Below are positions 30,152 to 42,559 of a stretch of 64,000 bases of DNA, one piece after another. The notes under the pieces were generated by a model. It was given only the letters and a program-made list of their open reading frames with translations. It did not search any database and had not been told where the DNA came from. Source of the stretch: Cyprinodon diabolis (lineage: Eukaryota; Chordata; Actinopteri; Cyprinodontiformes; Cyprinodontidae). The number at the start of each line of letters is the position of its first letter. Position 1 is the first letter of the stretch. The position numbers and the translations under genes are program-made. The stretch is taken from contig CM060078.1 in NCBI GenBank assembly GCA_030533445.1, positions 25,545,091-25,609,090 of the forward strand, read 5' to 3'.

Positions 30152-30159
30152 TAATAACC

Positions 30160-33100
30160 CATAAATGTACGTGGGTAATTATCCAGAAAATTATTTCATA
30201 ATTAAACACATGCAGCAGGTGTAGTCTATAGCTTACCTACTAGCTTTTCTTTTCTTTTCATGAGACCAGGAGTCAAGTGTCAAGTCTTTGGGGCATAACT
30301 ATAAGTGGGGTCTGAATTCTTCTATTTTTTACGGCTCAAGTGCATCTTAAGCAAGAGCCTAAAATTGAGCCACCATCGCTAGATCCTCACCATAAAAACA
30401 TACATTTGTATTCAGTGCTTTGTTTGTGGAAACAGTTTGGGTTAGTTTAACATCTAGCAACAAGGCCTTCCCCAATGTACCCCAAGAAATGTAATTTTAT
30501 ATGACATCTATTTCTCTGTCTTGGCCCACTGAAAACACAAACCTCTCTGCTTTCTTGTAACTTAAGACTAAGTTTTGGCCGGCAGTGTGAACAAAGAGAA
30601 TTCATGCAAAGACATTAACATCAGTGTGCCTGAAGGTGTGGAAGGTAGGTGGCTGCTTGTTTTACATATTTATAGTAGATATGAAAATGAAATATTGTGC
30701 CAGAGGATAAAAATAAACATTCAAATTTTATATTTTTGAGGCAAAGTCTAAAGGTTTTAAGGAGGGCAGTACTGGCTAGTATCTCCTCATCATGGTCCAA
30801 AGAGGGTCCTGCTATCTGACAAAATAGTTGGAAATGTTTTTCTTCTCTTAAACTGGTTATTCTTTTCATTTATCTGTCCATAAATCTGTAGTTAATCCAA
30901 CACTGAATCATGTGATTCAACGCTCTCTGTAGGTGTTGGCTGGAGACAGAAGACAGTTTATAGCTCCATGTTATCTAATCACTTATGTCCTTTCTTCTGC
31001 CTTGTTTATTATTTCAGTTCCATCTCACCCACTTTCAACAAGCCCATGTTTTCAACAAGGTTGATGAGTTTCTTGGCATACAACCATCAAGCAAAGACCT
31101 ACCCACCGTTACTGAAAATACACTATGTGGATCATATTCAGCCCTCTCTCATATGATGTGGGAGAAAGATGTAGATCTCTCTGTTTGAAATAGTTCTTGG
31201 GTTTCAGAATTTTGTGTAAATTAAACATCACTTTGTGCCAAAAGTCCGGATCTAACTTCGGATCCCCATGAATTTTGATCTTTGGTGGAATGATTATCAT
31301 CTCTCATTTATTTCCTTCTACTTTTTTTTGTTGATGATTTAAAAAAAAAAAGATAAATATACGAATACAATTAATACACACACAAAAAAATTGAGTTGCT
31401 TAATCAAAATCCAGGCGTAAATATGAGTGAGAAGCTGTATAATGACCAAGATACTGTACAATGCCACTGCAATGTGCTTTTCTCTGTCTATTTTCCTATA
31501 TTGTGGGGTTTAGAGTTCAAGTACTGCACTTTAAATGATCATGTTTCTAAACAAAATGCAACAAAATTAAGCTCCCCTTGCCTCCCCAAACCCTCGGATA
31601 TAACTCCATTTTTAAATAGTTAAGAAAAAGAGACAATATTTCTCCCCAGTGATGTTAGAAGACTCAATTCCAGTTATTATAAACCCTGGTGGCAGTTTTG
31701 ATACCAAGAGTGGCATGAGTTCCAGGGACACCTACATAGAACAAAGGAACAGGTTGATGTTAATAGTTTTCTTTTAAGATTCCCAATTTAGAATTCCCTG
31801 TGTTATACATGAAGATGATCTTTGATATTAAAATGTGTTGATCTGAAACAGAAATAGAAAACTTAGAAATCTGTAGGAGGGGTCTAAAATACTATTTACT
31901 GCATGTAACAAGTTTGTGTAGCTTCCATTTTGAGTAGGCAGAGTAAGAAAAAAAGTACTGATGCCTGTGGACAAACTAAAACATGTGACTGTATTTAGTG
32001 TTAAAAAGAAGCAGTTCTGGTAATGTCAGCATTCACCTACAGAGCATACTGTTCAGAATATGAAAATATGCTGATATAAAAAATAGAAAAATGCTGTGTT
32101 CTCAGTATGAATAATTTTATAGTTGTCCACTTAAGCATTCTAACTTCCATCCACAGAACTTTAGAATTATCACTTCACAATAAAATCATTTTTGTGGCGC
32201 TGTCAATATACTTACTGGTTTTATTATTCAACAAATTTTTGCTAGTTTTACTTAATTTCTTACTTAATTTCCTGTTCTATAACGAGGGCTACTATCTTTT
32301 GTTTTCCTTTAGTTCTTGGACATTTGCTGCCTCACCGCAATGCTGTTTTAGGTTGCACATCCATCCCATCACAGCACCGGAGAGCACATTTTCTTACAGC
32401 TTACAAAGACCTCATGTTCGACTGACTGAATCTTTCTAATTCAATTTTCTACTTCATTACACATGTCTGGCACTCCAAGAAATCATAAACAGAAATGTGT
32501 TGTTGAAACATAAGGGTCAGTGAGGCACTTTTATTTGATTTTCCCATCCCATCAGTCAGATCTTTTGAAAGCATGTAATATCATTTAATTCTTATAGCTT
32601 AATGCCACATTCTTCAAATCCTATAGGCTGTATTGAAAGTTCGGAGGCTTTCAAAACTTAACGCATCTCTAAAACCCTCTCAGGTACTTGTGATGTAAAA
32701 CAATAAGTCTTGGATTGATTATATTAGTCGAAAAATATGCTGATAGACCACTATCTAAGACAGAATGTTGAAACTCAATCAAAGTGCGTTTGGGGAAATT
32801 TTAGGTGAAGGGTTTTGCACGAAGGGTTATGTCAGCTGTTTTATTCATGTTTGATTTAGTTAAACGGTTCATGATGTTTATTACGCTGCATGTGGAAGCA
32901 ATTCTTAAATGATTTATCGATGGGTTTTTATTTTACCTCATAAAAACAAAAAACAAAAAAAACATGTTCTGTTTTGCTACATGTTTTAATACCCATGTTT
33001 TTATTGCACACCTTTTATTCACTATCCAAGGGTCCTGCAAACTTACATTAGAAAAATGGAATCATGTTGAGATTTTGGACAATAAACCAAATCTAATAAA

Positions 33101-36100
33101 CCAGGCTCTAGTCATAGTTACGGGTGAGCCTCATTACCAGCAAAGCTTAAGAACATCAGCCCACGCATTACACTCACACTCACAGGTCACACACTAATCA
33201 GTGTGGAGGCAGGCACTCACAGGAGTTAAAGCAGTAGGCGCGCTACTATTGACTGATTTGCACGCTTAATAAAGCTGTTAACATGACAAAAGCTATGTGG
33301 ATATAATTTGATGAAATTTATTTTAAGCCTTGAAAAAAAAAACTGCAAGTACGCTGAGCTCACTCATGCACAATACAACATGTTGAATTGGACGCTGATA
33401 TAATAGTTTTTAGTAAATGTAATTCACAAGTACAAAAAAGCCAATTGTCCAGGATATTGTCACCTGACAAATTATCATTTAATTCCCTTTAAATATGTAT
33501 ATCTTTAAAATTTGAATACTTATACTAACCCTGGAGAAAACCCTAAACTAATTTTTTATTGCTTAAAAAAAAAAAAGACAACTCTGTCTTTTTTAACATT
33601 TTTAGTTTTTACAGAATACAAGTCAAGGGCTCAATTATCATTCCTCTTTGCATTTTCTCAGTGGTTCTGCAAACCTGTAATGTGTAATGTGCACTCACCT
33701 CACCTGTTTTCTACAGTCTAAGAAGAGAATGTAGCTCCAACTGAATTTAGTTGAACTAATTTGACTTATCTACAGTTGGTTTAGATTTACAAGTAAATAC
33801 CCTAAATGGAGTTAAAGCGATTAATCTAAGTCGGAGTCATATTCTCACAGGGTCAATGGCACAGAATGAGGCCATGAACAAAGTTTGATTCAATGCTTGG
33901 TAAACTATCTTTGTTTTTATTTGTCCAAATTTTTCTATCAGCATGTTTACAAACCTAAAAACAATCATGGAGATTTAATGTGATTTTGTGCTCTCAGTCT
34001 TTCGTTTTAACAAAGATTCTCTTGAAATTAGTGAATTCTATCATAAGCTTCCCAAACTATCAATAAAAACAAAGAAAATCTTTTTTTTTATGTACTAAAA
34101 AGAAAAGTCTGTTCATTAAAAAATAATAAAAAACAATATAAAATAAAACCAACCAGGCGCATGCAGAATTAATACAACTATTCTATCCATTTATGCAATA
34201 TAACCTTTCCGTTTTTTTGTTGTTTTTTTATGTAAAGGGAGAAAGTTTGCTTTGTTTTCTTGGGAAGGGCCTTGATTCTGATTTCGCTATTTTTATATTA
34301 GCAGATGTAAATAGAAATCTGATAAGTTTTGTGAACTTTAAAAATGTTTTTGACTTTCTCTCTTAGATGACAAACACAGGAAATCACGTATTCAGAATAC
34401 ATGTTAAGATTTAGAGCACACGTGTTGGCAACATATTTTATAGGAAACAACTCAACAGATGTTCACATAAAATGATATTGTTCAAAGAGGTTTAAGAAGA
34501 TAGTTGGACATCATAACAACTGATTCATCCACTGTGGATGATAAAAGTTTCTCAAACTTCCCTTGTAAAGCACTTAGAAATCCATCTCACCATGGGATCC
34601 ATATCAGTTTTGATGGAAAACATGAAACCAGCCAGTCCTGTCTCCTATTTCTTGATATGAGAAATTGTCTGGTGCTGTGCCACATTTCCCTCTTCCATCT
34701 GCTGACAGTAAATTCCCATACACAGATTGCTTTTAGCTCCAAAGTTTCCTTAGTACTTAGTATGTATCGCTAAGCTTTTAGATGGGAAGTATTGCCTTGA
34801 GCTTTCACAGTGATAGTTTTCCTAATTTACTTTCAACAACCTCTGGGGACATGCCTTGTTCTGATTTAGGACCAGTTCTTTATCTTCTATCAATTTAAAG
34901 TAAATGGGATGCATTTATAATATTAATGGTCTAAGTTTCCTCCCAATGTTTTTGTCTTCGGGATTGTGCCTCATAAAAAATTGCTATGATCATCTTTTGC
35001 AAATAAGATTATTTTGTTTTATAGGTCAGTTTGATATGTTGTTAACTCCAGTAGATAGTGACCACAAGAGGTCAGCCAATGCAAAACATTTAGTAAAGTG
35101 GACGTTTAAAAAAAGAAAAACAAAACTGCTTCAGGATGAAACAAAAGTATCTGACAGCATCGGCTTCTGCGGTTTGTAGAGTAAAAAGATCCCATAGGTT
35201 CACCATATTTTGTGCCTTTTAATTTCAGTTTTATATTCACTTATATATGTGCATGAGTGTTTATCTGTCAAGCAGAATTTGAAAAATTGCACCTTTTTTT
35301 TTTCCAGTCTCTGCTTTACATGCATGCCTTGTCATATCTTCTCCGTTACTCACCTGCCCTTAGGAGAAGAACTAGAATATCAGTGATTCACCAAACCACC
35401 AGAGGCGATTTATGAACTCCTGCAGAAATACACTGCTCATAAAAAGGAGCTGACTTCTGTGGAAACTACCTCCACAGCATTGGGTTATAATGGAGACTAA
35501 AATCCAACATACTCCAAATTCCTAGCAATGAACCTCCATACTCTTTATGTTTTCCTACTGAATGTGGCTTATTGAGCGACATAATATCTAAGCTTGATGG
35601 ATTGCAAATCCTACTAACTAATGTTGTTTTGGTAGACTGATTGTCGCCAGCCAAGGTACCATAAATGCCTTCGGCCATTATTTACTCCTAATAGTTTACA
35701 TATTAAATTACTCTTGTGGAAGATGAAACAAAACATATTTACCAAGGGGTCTGTTTTGGAAGAGGAGGAAGTCTGGTTCTAATGATGATAATTTTATTAA
35801 AGATAATCTCTGATCATACGGAAGTTGGCATAGAGGCATTTTATTTTTATGTCTAAAAACTATTACTTTATATAGCACCTCTGTTTTCTTAATGGACAAA
35901 TACATTTTCACAATACTGACAGTCTTGCTGTTTTTCCGGTGACATTTCTTTGAGGGCTAAATCATTTGACTAATATTAAAAGTTAAAAAGAAGTGTACAG
36001 AAAGTTGGAGATGATCAGGTAGTGAGGAATTATGCTTCGGTTTAGGTTTCACCACCCGGGTTTGTATAGGACTACACAAAAAGCCATGATGATGGAAAAC

Positions 36101-36340
36101 TTCCTAAAAAAACGTTTAAATTCCCCTCAACACAACTGTTACACAGTTGACACTTAATAAATTGTGTGTTTCTGTAGAAACAAAAATGGCCCCAAAAATG
36201 AAATTTCAAAGCTCTTTTTGATACGGATAAAGTATGTGATGTAGCTGCAGCTTAATTTAACCAAATTTTATCAGGAGTGAATGTACATGTTTAAACCAGT
36301 ACAGTATATAAACAAATATTTGAGAAAATATTGACAAAAC
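30160..36340. other. Six kb of gene-poor intergenic DNA
   Basis: AT-rich sequence between prmt8 and tspan11. Open frames up to 110 codons (for example 32107-32439) lack recognisable motifs and splice context. No RNA gene or named repeat was recognised. Confidence 0.55.
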
Positions 36341-36389
36341 ATCCATCCTTCCATCCATCCATCCATCCATCCATTCATCCATCCATCCA
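36341..36389. repeat. (ATCC)n microsatellite
   Basis: About twelve tetranucleotide units with two interruptions. Confidence 0.95.
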
Positions 36390-36757
36390 CCTTATACTTT
36401 ACTGTGCCTGTGTCAGCAGATGACTATAGGTGGATGGAAAAATTACATTAAATTAGTATCTTATAACACAATTAATGTCTATGAGAAATTTTAACTTCTG
36501 ACCAAAGCTGTGTATAAGGCAGTTTTAAATATAAAAATATCAAATGATTAATAGCAAATAAATAATACAATAAAATGGCATAAACAGGTGGTTATACTCA
36601 CATGATAATTAAATACATTAAAAAATATATACATTACTTTAAAAGATACTTAAATAAAATATCTGCCCATATAATTTGACAATAATGAAACCGAGATAAA
36701 GAAGATGGATTTAAAGTACTTATGATCAACATTCCAGAGCAAAGAAAAGCATGGAAA

Positions 36758-37020
36758 AGAGGTCAAGAAACATATCCAAGCATATTCGAGTGACTGAGAT
36801 GATTTGGGCACGTACAGAGGAGGGATTGTAAGTACATCAGGATATTAAAGCTAGAACTGCCAGGCAAAAGATCTAGAAAACCAAAAAGGAGATATGTGGA
36901 TTGAGCTGCAAATGACATAAAGATAGATGGTGTGCCAGAAGAAGATGAAGACAATATGGTTAAAAAGAGAGATGATTTCCCTGTGTCTACCTTTGAATGA
37001 GAGCCAGAAGAAGGAGATTA
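36758..37020 (+). mobile_element. Decayed LINE reverse-transcriptase C-terminal fragment
   Basis: Translation with stops removed resembles the tail of a fish endonuclease/reverse transcriptase: IRVTEMIW..., a basic K.KTKK block for 'GRRKRGRPKRR', then a D..-rich 'MKIDGVPEEDEDN' region. It is full of stops. Confidence 0.45.
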
Positions 37021-37490
37021 TTTAATACTAATGGAAACAAGAGTATCTATAATCATAATGTGGAATGTTCCAAAACCTTCATAAACATCAACTTACACAT
37101 ATTTTATTTATTTATTACACAGTCCTATTGTTGAACACTTATTGAATTTATTTTAATCCACCAGTCTTACATCAGCAATCAAAGGCAGAGGTCAGAGCAA
37201 ACACTGCTTATATAAAGGTGATTGGTATTTACAGCTCATGGTAGAAGGTTACTCAATTTGCATGTGAGAATATATTTGAGGACCTATAATGAAAGCATGA
37301 ATTAATAAGGGTTGATTGTATGAAAAGAAATATGAAGTATTTCAAAGCACATAATGCACATAGTTGAATGAATCAGTTAATGAATGGATGAATGAATCTG
37401 GCTGAGATATGTTTAAAATAAAATTCAATAACTGAACAACATATTTAAATGCACATATCCTCATCCCATATTTTGCAAAGGGATCACATA

Positions 37491-39094
37491 CAGTGGGGCA
37501 AAAAAGTATTTAGTCAGCCACCAATAGTGCAAGTTCTCCCACTCAAAAAGATGAGAGAGGCCGGTAATTTTCATCATAGATATACCTTAACTATGAGAGA
37601 CAAAATGAGAAAAAAAATCCAGAAAATCACATTGTCTGATTTTTAAAGAATTTATTTGCAAAATATGGTGGAAAATAAGTATTTGGTCAATAACAAAAGT
37701 TCATCTCAATACTTTGTTATATACCCTTTGTTGGCAATGACAGAGATCAAACGTTTTCTGTAAGTCTTCAGAAGGTTTTCACACACTGTTGCTGGTATTT
37801 TGGCCCATTCCTCCATGCAGATCTCCTCTAGAGCAGTGATGTTCTGGGGCTGTCGCTGGGCAACACAGACTTTCAACTCCCTCCAAAGATTTTCTATGGG
37901 GTTGAGATCTGGAGACTGGCTAGGCCACTTCAGGACCTTGAAATGCTTCTTACGAAGCCACTCCTTCATTACCTGGACGGTGTGTTTGGGATCATTGTCA
38001 TGCTGAAAGACCCAGCCACGTTTCATCTTCAGTGTCCTTGCTGATGGAAGGAGGTTTTCACTCAAAATTTGACGATACATGGCCCCATTCATTCTTTCCT
38101 TCACACGGATCAGTCGTCCTGGTCCCTTAGCAGAAAAACAGCCCCAAAGCATGATGTTTCCACCCCCATGCTTCACTGTAGGTATGGTGTTCTTTGGATG
38201 CAACTCAGCATTCTCTCTCCTCCAAACACGACGAGTAGAGTTTTTACCAAAAAGTTCTATTTTGGTTTCATCTGACCATATGATATTCTCCCAGTCATCG
38301 TCTGGATCATCCAAATGCTCTCTAGCAAACTTGAGACGGACCTTGACCTGTACTGGCTTAAGCAGGGGGACACGTCTGGCACTGTAGGATTTGAGTCCCT
38401 GGCGGCGTAGTGTGTTACTGATGGTAGCCTTTGTTACTTTGGTCCCAGCTCTCTGCAGGTCATTCACTAGGTCCCCCCGTGTGGTTCTGGGATTTTTACT
38501 CACCGTTCTTGTGATCATTTTGACCCCACCGGGTGAGATCTTGCGTGGAGCCCCAGATCGAGGAAGATTATTAGTGGTCTTGTATGTTTTCCATTTTCTA
38601 ATAATTGATCCCATAGTTGATTTCTTCACACCAAGCTGTTTACCTATTGCAGATTCAGACTTCCCAGCCTGGTGCAGGTCTATAATTTTGTTTCGGGTGT
38701 CCTTTGACAGCTCTCTAGTTTTGGCCATGGTGGAGTTTAGAGTGTGACTGTTTGAGGTTGTGGACAGGTGTCTTTTATACTGATAACAGGTTCAAACAGG
38801 TGCCATTAATGAAGGTAACGAGTGGAGGACAGAGGAGCCTCTTACAGAAGAAGTTACAGGTCTGTGAGAGCCAGACATCTTGCTTGTTTGTAACTGACCA
38901 AATACTTATTTTCCACCATATTTTGTAAATAAATTCTTTAAAAATCAGACAATGTGATTTTCTGGATTTTTTTTTCTCATTTTGTCTCTCATAGTTGAGG
39001 TATATCTATGATGAAAATTACCGGCCTCTCTTATCTTTTTGAGTGGGAGAACTTGCACTATTGGTGGCTGACTAAATACTTTTTTGCCCCACTG
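37491..39094 (-). mobile_element. Complete Tc1-type transposon, copy 1, TA target duplication
   Basis: 1604 bp bounded by cagtggggcaaaaaagtatt and its inverse, with TA at 37489-37490 and 39095-39096. Terminal inverted repeats are about 205 bp and nearly identical (roughly 37491-37698 and 38890-39094), the long-TIR arrangement of fish Tc1 elements. One uninterrupted transposase gene lies between them. The second copy at 56437-58041 is almost the same, implying recent activity. Confidence 0.95.
37706..38728 (-). CDS. Tc1 transposase, DD34E, 340 aa, uninterrupted
   Basis: Cuts and pastes its own element at TA sites. The N-terminal paired-like helix-turn-helix starts [19 protein letters not shown], with [15 protein letters not shown] as the first recognition region. 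The linker LPRSGAPRK is the AT-hook-like GRPR equivalent. Catalytic residues are visible as the Asp of IIWSDET, the Asp of [10 protein letters not shown] and the Glu of [10 protein letters not shown], with 34 residues between the second and third. Length equals the usual 340 aa, and start and stop are intact. Whether it is enzymatically active cannot be judged by eye, as single substitutions could disable it. No promoter of its own is obvious; expression would depend on surrounding sequence. Confidence 0.95.
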   Translation of the reverse strand: MAKTRELSKDTRNKIIDLHQAGKSESAIGKQLGVKKSTMGSIIRKWKTYKTTNNLPRSGAPRKISPGGVKMITRTVSKNPRTTRGDLVNDLQRAGTKVTKATISNTLRRQGLKSYSARRVPLLKPVQVKVRLKFAREHLDDPDDDWENIIWSDETKIELFGKNSTRRVWRRENAELHPKNTIPTVKHGGGNIMLWGCFSAKGPGRLIRVKERMNGAMYRQILSENLLPSARTLKMKRGWVFQHDNDPKHTVQVMKEWLRKKHFKVLKWPSQSPDLNPIENLWRELKVCVAQRQPQNITALEEICMEEWAKIPATVCENLLKTYRKRLISVIANKGYITKY

Positions 39095-39281
39095 TAATAA
39101 AGCTAACTGATTCAATATTAAATTACTTTTTCAAAAGGAATTTGACATCTTTAACCGTTGAGAGATATTTTTTTTAAATCAATGTATTTAGACTTTTTTG
39201 TGAAAATTAAAGTCACTATTTTTTTTTTTCAACCAGTCATCGAACACTTTTGGTCCTGAGTTTTGATCTAGCCTCTTATAT

Positions 39282-39718
39282 GGAAGAGGATTAGTGCAAC
39301 TGAAAAAAAAAACAAAATTAACAGATTTTTAAGTTTTCTTTCAGTTTAATATGGGAAAAAAGTCCGAATTTTGACTTTAATCTCAGAATTCTAACCTTTT
39401 CTCATAATTCTGACTTTTATCTCAGAATTCTGATTTTTTTCTCAGAACTCTGACTTTTTTTTCCAGAATTCTGATTTCTTTTTCAGAACTCTGACTTTAA
39501 TCTCAGAATTCTGACTTTTTTCTCAGAACTCTGACTTTAATATAAGAATTCTGACTTTTTTCCTCACAGTTTTGACTTTAATCTCAGAATTCTGACCTTT
39601 TTTTCTCAGAATTCTGACTTTAATCTCAGAATTCTGACTTTTTCTCATATGGTATTGAAATAAAATTTAAAAATCACTTAACCTTTTTTATTTTTTCAGT
39701 GGACCCTAATCCTCTTCC
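39282..39718. mobile_element. TIR element filled with palindromic AGAATTCT tandem repeats
   Basis: Left end ggaagaggattagtgcaact and right end (reversed) ggaagaggattagggtccac form a TIR of about 28 bp followed by an A-run. The interior (about 39360-39655) is some 14 units of roughly 20 bp around tctcagaattctgacttt, each centred on the palindrome AGAATTCT. Non-coding. The architecture matches 9655-10652 and 39743-42374. Confidence 0.75.
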
Positions 39719-39784
39719 TTACTCTTCTGCTCTATTATTTATGGAAGCCCGTTTCCGCCACTCTGTAAAAAAAGAAAAAAATAA

Positions 39785-39975
39785 TTATCTCAATATAATG
39801 AGATAGTATCTCATTATAATGAGATAGTATCTCAATATAATGAGATAGTATCTCATTATAATGAGATAGTATCTCAATATAATGAGATAGTATCTCAATA
39901 TAATGAGATAGTAACTCAATATAATGAGATAGTATCTCATTATAATGAGATAGTATCTCAATATAATGAGATAGT
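39785..39975. repeat. 21-bp palindromic tandem repeat, left arm
   Basis: About nine units alternating tctcattataatgagatag and tctcaatataatgagatag. The open frame through it (SHYIEIL repeats) is an artefact of the unit length. Confidence 0.95.
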
Positions 39976-39983
39976 TTTTTTTT

Positions 39984-40603
39984 ATTTTTTACCAATTTTT
40001 TAAGTTAAAATTGAGTATTTTTGGTCAATAGCTCCCAGGTCATGTGACCTATTGACCCAAAATCAGTGTGAAATTGTTTTACTAGGCTCTGTAGATGGGG
40101 CACACTCATTTGTTTTGCAGTTTAACTATTTTTTATTTTTTTACCAATTTTTTTAGTTAAAATTGAGTATTTTTGGTCAATAGCTCCCAGGTCATGTGAC
40201 CTATTGACCCAAAATCAGTGTGAAATTGTTCTACTAGTCTCTGTAGATGGGGCACACTCATTTATTTTTCATTTTAACTCTTTTTTTATTTTTTTTTTAC
40301 CAATTTTTAAGTTAAAATTGAGTATTTTTCGTCAATAGCTCCCAGGTCATGTGACCTATTGACCCAAAATCAGTGTGAAATTGTTCTACTAGTCTCTGTA
40401 GATGGGGTACACTTATTTGTTTTTCATTTTAACTCTTTTTTATTTTTTTAGCAATTTTTTAAGTTAAAATTGAGTATTTTTGGTCAATAGCTCCCAGGTC
40501 ATGTGACCTATTGACGCAAAATCACTTGGAAATTGTTCTACTAGTCTCTGTAGATGGGGCACACTCATTTGTTTTGCATTTTAACTCTTTTTTTATTTTT
40601 TAC
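39984..40603. repeat. About 150-bp tandem repeat, left arm of foldback element
   Basis: Roughly four units, each with taagttaaaattgagtattt, the palindrome ggtcatgtgacc and tctgtagatggggcacactc. The same unit appears inverted in 41296-42000. Confidence 0.9.
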
Positions 40604-41290
40604 CACATATGGACACCCTTATGCTTGAACATGGTGTTCGTTATGGACAATCCATGACGAGCACAGAAGTCCAACAACAGAACACCACTCGAGTTCAGAT
40701 CGGGGTGACCATTCCTCCCAACCATGCCCCTCCAGGTCTCACTGTCATTGCCCACGTGAGCGTTGAAGTCTCCCAGCAGAACAAGGGAGTCCCCAGGAGG
40801 GGCACCCTCCAGTTCTCCCTCTAAGGACTCCAAGAAGGGTGGGTAATCTGAACTGTTGTTCGGCCCGTTAGCACAGACAACAGTCAGAACCCGTCCCCCC
40901 ACCCTTAGGAGGAGCCCTCTCGTTCACCGGGATGAACCCCAACGTACAGGCGCCGAAATGGGGGGCAACAAGTATGCCCACTCCTGCCCAGCGCCTCTCA
41001 CTGTGGGCAACTCCAGAGTGGAAGTATGTCCAGCCCCTCTCAAGGAGACTGGTTCCAGAACCAGAACCATACGTCGAGGTGAGACAGACTATTTCTAGCC
41101 GGAACCTCTCAGCCTCACACACTAGCTCCAGTCCCTTCCCACCAGCGAGGTGACATTCCACATCCCAAGAGCCAGCTTCTGCAGCCGAGGATCGGACCAC
41201 CAGGGTCCCCTCCCCCGGCCAACACACATTGCATACGACCCTTATGGCCCCTCTCACGGGTGGTGGGCCCATGTAAGGGGGGACACAACA
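40604..41290 (-). pseudogene. Non-LTR retrotransposon 5' fragment: AP endonuclease domain
   Basis: Minus-strand translation runs from a 5' leader (around 41290) through ERFRLEIVCLTSTY, ERRWAGVGILVAPHF and VNERA to, after a frameshift near 40890, [35 protein letters not shown] and [26 protein letters not shown] is the catalytic block of the AP-endonuclease domain of fish LINEs. It stops abruptly at 40604 before the rest of the endonuclease and all of the reverse transcriptase. This is the opposite of normal 5' truncation and suggests capture by the surrounding element. Confidence 0.8.
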
Positions 41291-41295
41291 AGTCA

Positions 41296-42000
41296 CACTG
41301 GTTTTGGGTCAATAGGTCACATGACCTGGGAGCTATTGACCAAAAATACTCAATTTTAACTAAAAAAATTGGTAAAAAATAAAAAAAAGACTTAAAATGC
41401 AAAACAAATGAGTGTGCCCCATCTACAGAGACTAGTAGAACAATTTCCAAGTGGTTTTGCGTCAATAGGTCACATGACCTGCGAGCTATTGACCAAAAAT
41501 ACTCAATTTTAACTTAAAAAATTGCTAAAAAATAAAAAAAGAGTTAAAATGAAAAACAAATGAGTGTGCCCCATCTACAGAGACTATTAGAACAATTTCA
41601 CACTGATTTTGCATCAAAAGGTCACATGACCTGGGAGCTATTGACCAAAAATACTCAATTTTAACTAAAAAAATTGGTAAAAAATAAAAAAAAAGACTTA
41701 AAATGCAAAACAAATGAGTGTGCCACATCTACAGAGACTAGTAGAACAATTTCCAAGTGGTTTTGCGTCAATAGGTCACATGACCTGGGAGCTATTGACC
41801 AAAAATACTCAATTTTAACTTAAAAAATTGCTAAAAAATAAAAAAAGAGTTAAAATGAAAAACAAATGAGTGTGCCCCATCTACAGAGACTATTAGAACA
41901 ATTTCACACTGATTTTGCATCAATAGGTCACATGACCTGGGAGCTATTGACCAAAAATATTCAATTTTAACTTAAAAAATTGGTAAAAAAATAAAAGAAA
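41296..42000. repeat. About 150-bp tandem repeat, right arm (inverted)
   Basis: Inverted counterpart of 39984-40603: ggtcacatgacctgggagct, actcaattttaac and gagtgtgccccatctacaga recur about every 150 bp. Confidence 0.9.
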
Positions 42001-42002
42001 AA

Positions 42003-42340
42003 CTATCTCAATATAATGAGATACTATCTCATTATATTGAGTTACTATCTCATTATAATGAGATAGTAACTCAATATAATGAGATAGTAACTCATTATAA
42101 TGAGATACTATCTCATTATATTGAGATACTATCTCATTATAATGAGATAGTATCTCATTATATTGAGTTACTATCTCATTATAATGAGAAACTATCTCAA
42201 TATATTGAGATACTATCTCATTATAATGAGAAACTATCTCATTATATTGAGATACTATCTCATTATAATGAGATAGTAACTCAATATAATGAGATAGTAT
42301 CTCATTATATTGAGTTACAATCTCATTATATTGAGATAGT
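42003..42340. repeat. 21-bp palindromic tandem repeat, right arm
   Basis: About sixteen units of tctcattataatgagatag type, longer than the left arm array. Confidence 0.95.
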
Positions 42341-42559
42341 TTTTTTTTTTTTTTTTTACAGAGTGGCGGAAACGTCACATTTTTTTGTTTCTTTTTTCAG
42401 AAAATGCTTTAGAGGAGCTGTTTGTTTACTCTATAGCCAGGTTCGTGCTGCAACAGCAACTATTGAAAACTTCCTAAGGCTGTTTTCACAATCATTAAAA
42501 CACTTTAAAAAGACGTACATACTTTTAACATAAACACAAACTGAATCTATTTTTAAGAA

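Larger units (their letters stand above)
39743..42374. mobile_element. Large foldback transposon with satellite arms and a captured LINE piece
   Basis: Termini share cgtttccgccactctgtaa (left, 39750) and its inverse ending at 42374. Each arm has a run of 21-bp palindromic units (tctcattataatgagatag; 39785-39975 and 42003-42340). It then has about four copies of a roughly 150-bp unit in the left arm (about 39984-40600) and about four and a half inverted copies in the right arm (about 41296-42000). Each long unit contains its own palindrome around ggtcacatgacc. The unique centre, 40604-41290, is a LINE endonuclease fragment. The left terminus is preceded by ggaag; the right one lacks the matching cttcc. 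Confidence 0.8.

Noticed and set aside
32107..32439. 110-aa hydrophobic ORF
   Set aside because: Composition is that of AT-rich DNA; no start context, splice structure or recognisable family.
39360..39655. Regular repeats suggesting a CRISPR array
   Set aside because: Eukaryotic context, no unique spacers, and units are contiguous palindromic satellites in a TIR element.
39735..39995. 86-aa minus-strand ORF with repeated SHYIEIL, and a 144-aa ORF like it at 41944-42378
   Set aside because: Both are open only because the 21-bp unit is a multiple of three; the DNA is a palindromic satellite within a transposon, with no gene context.
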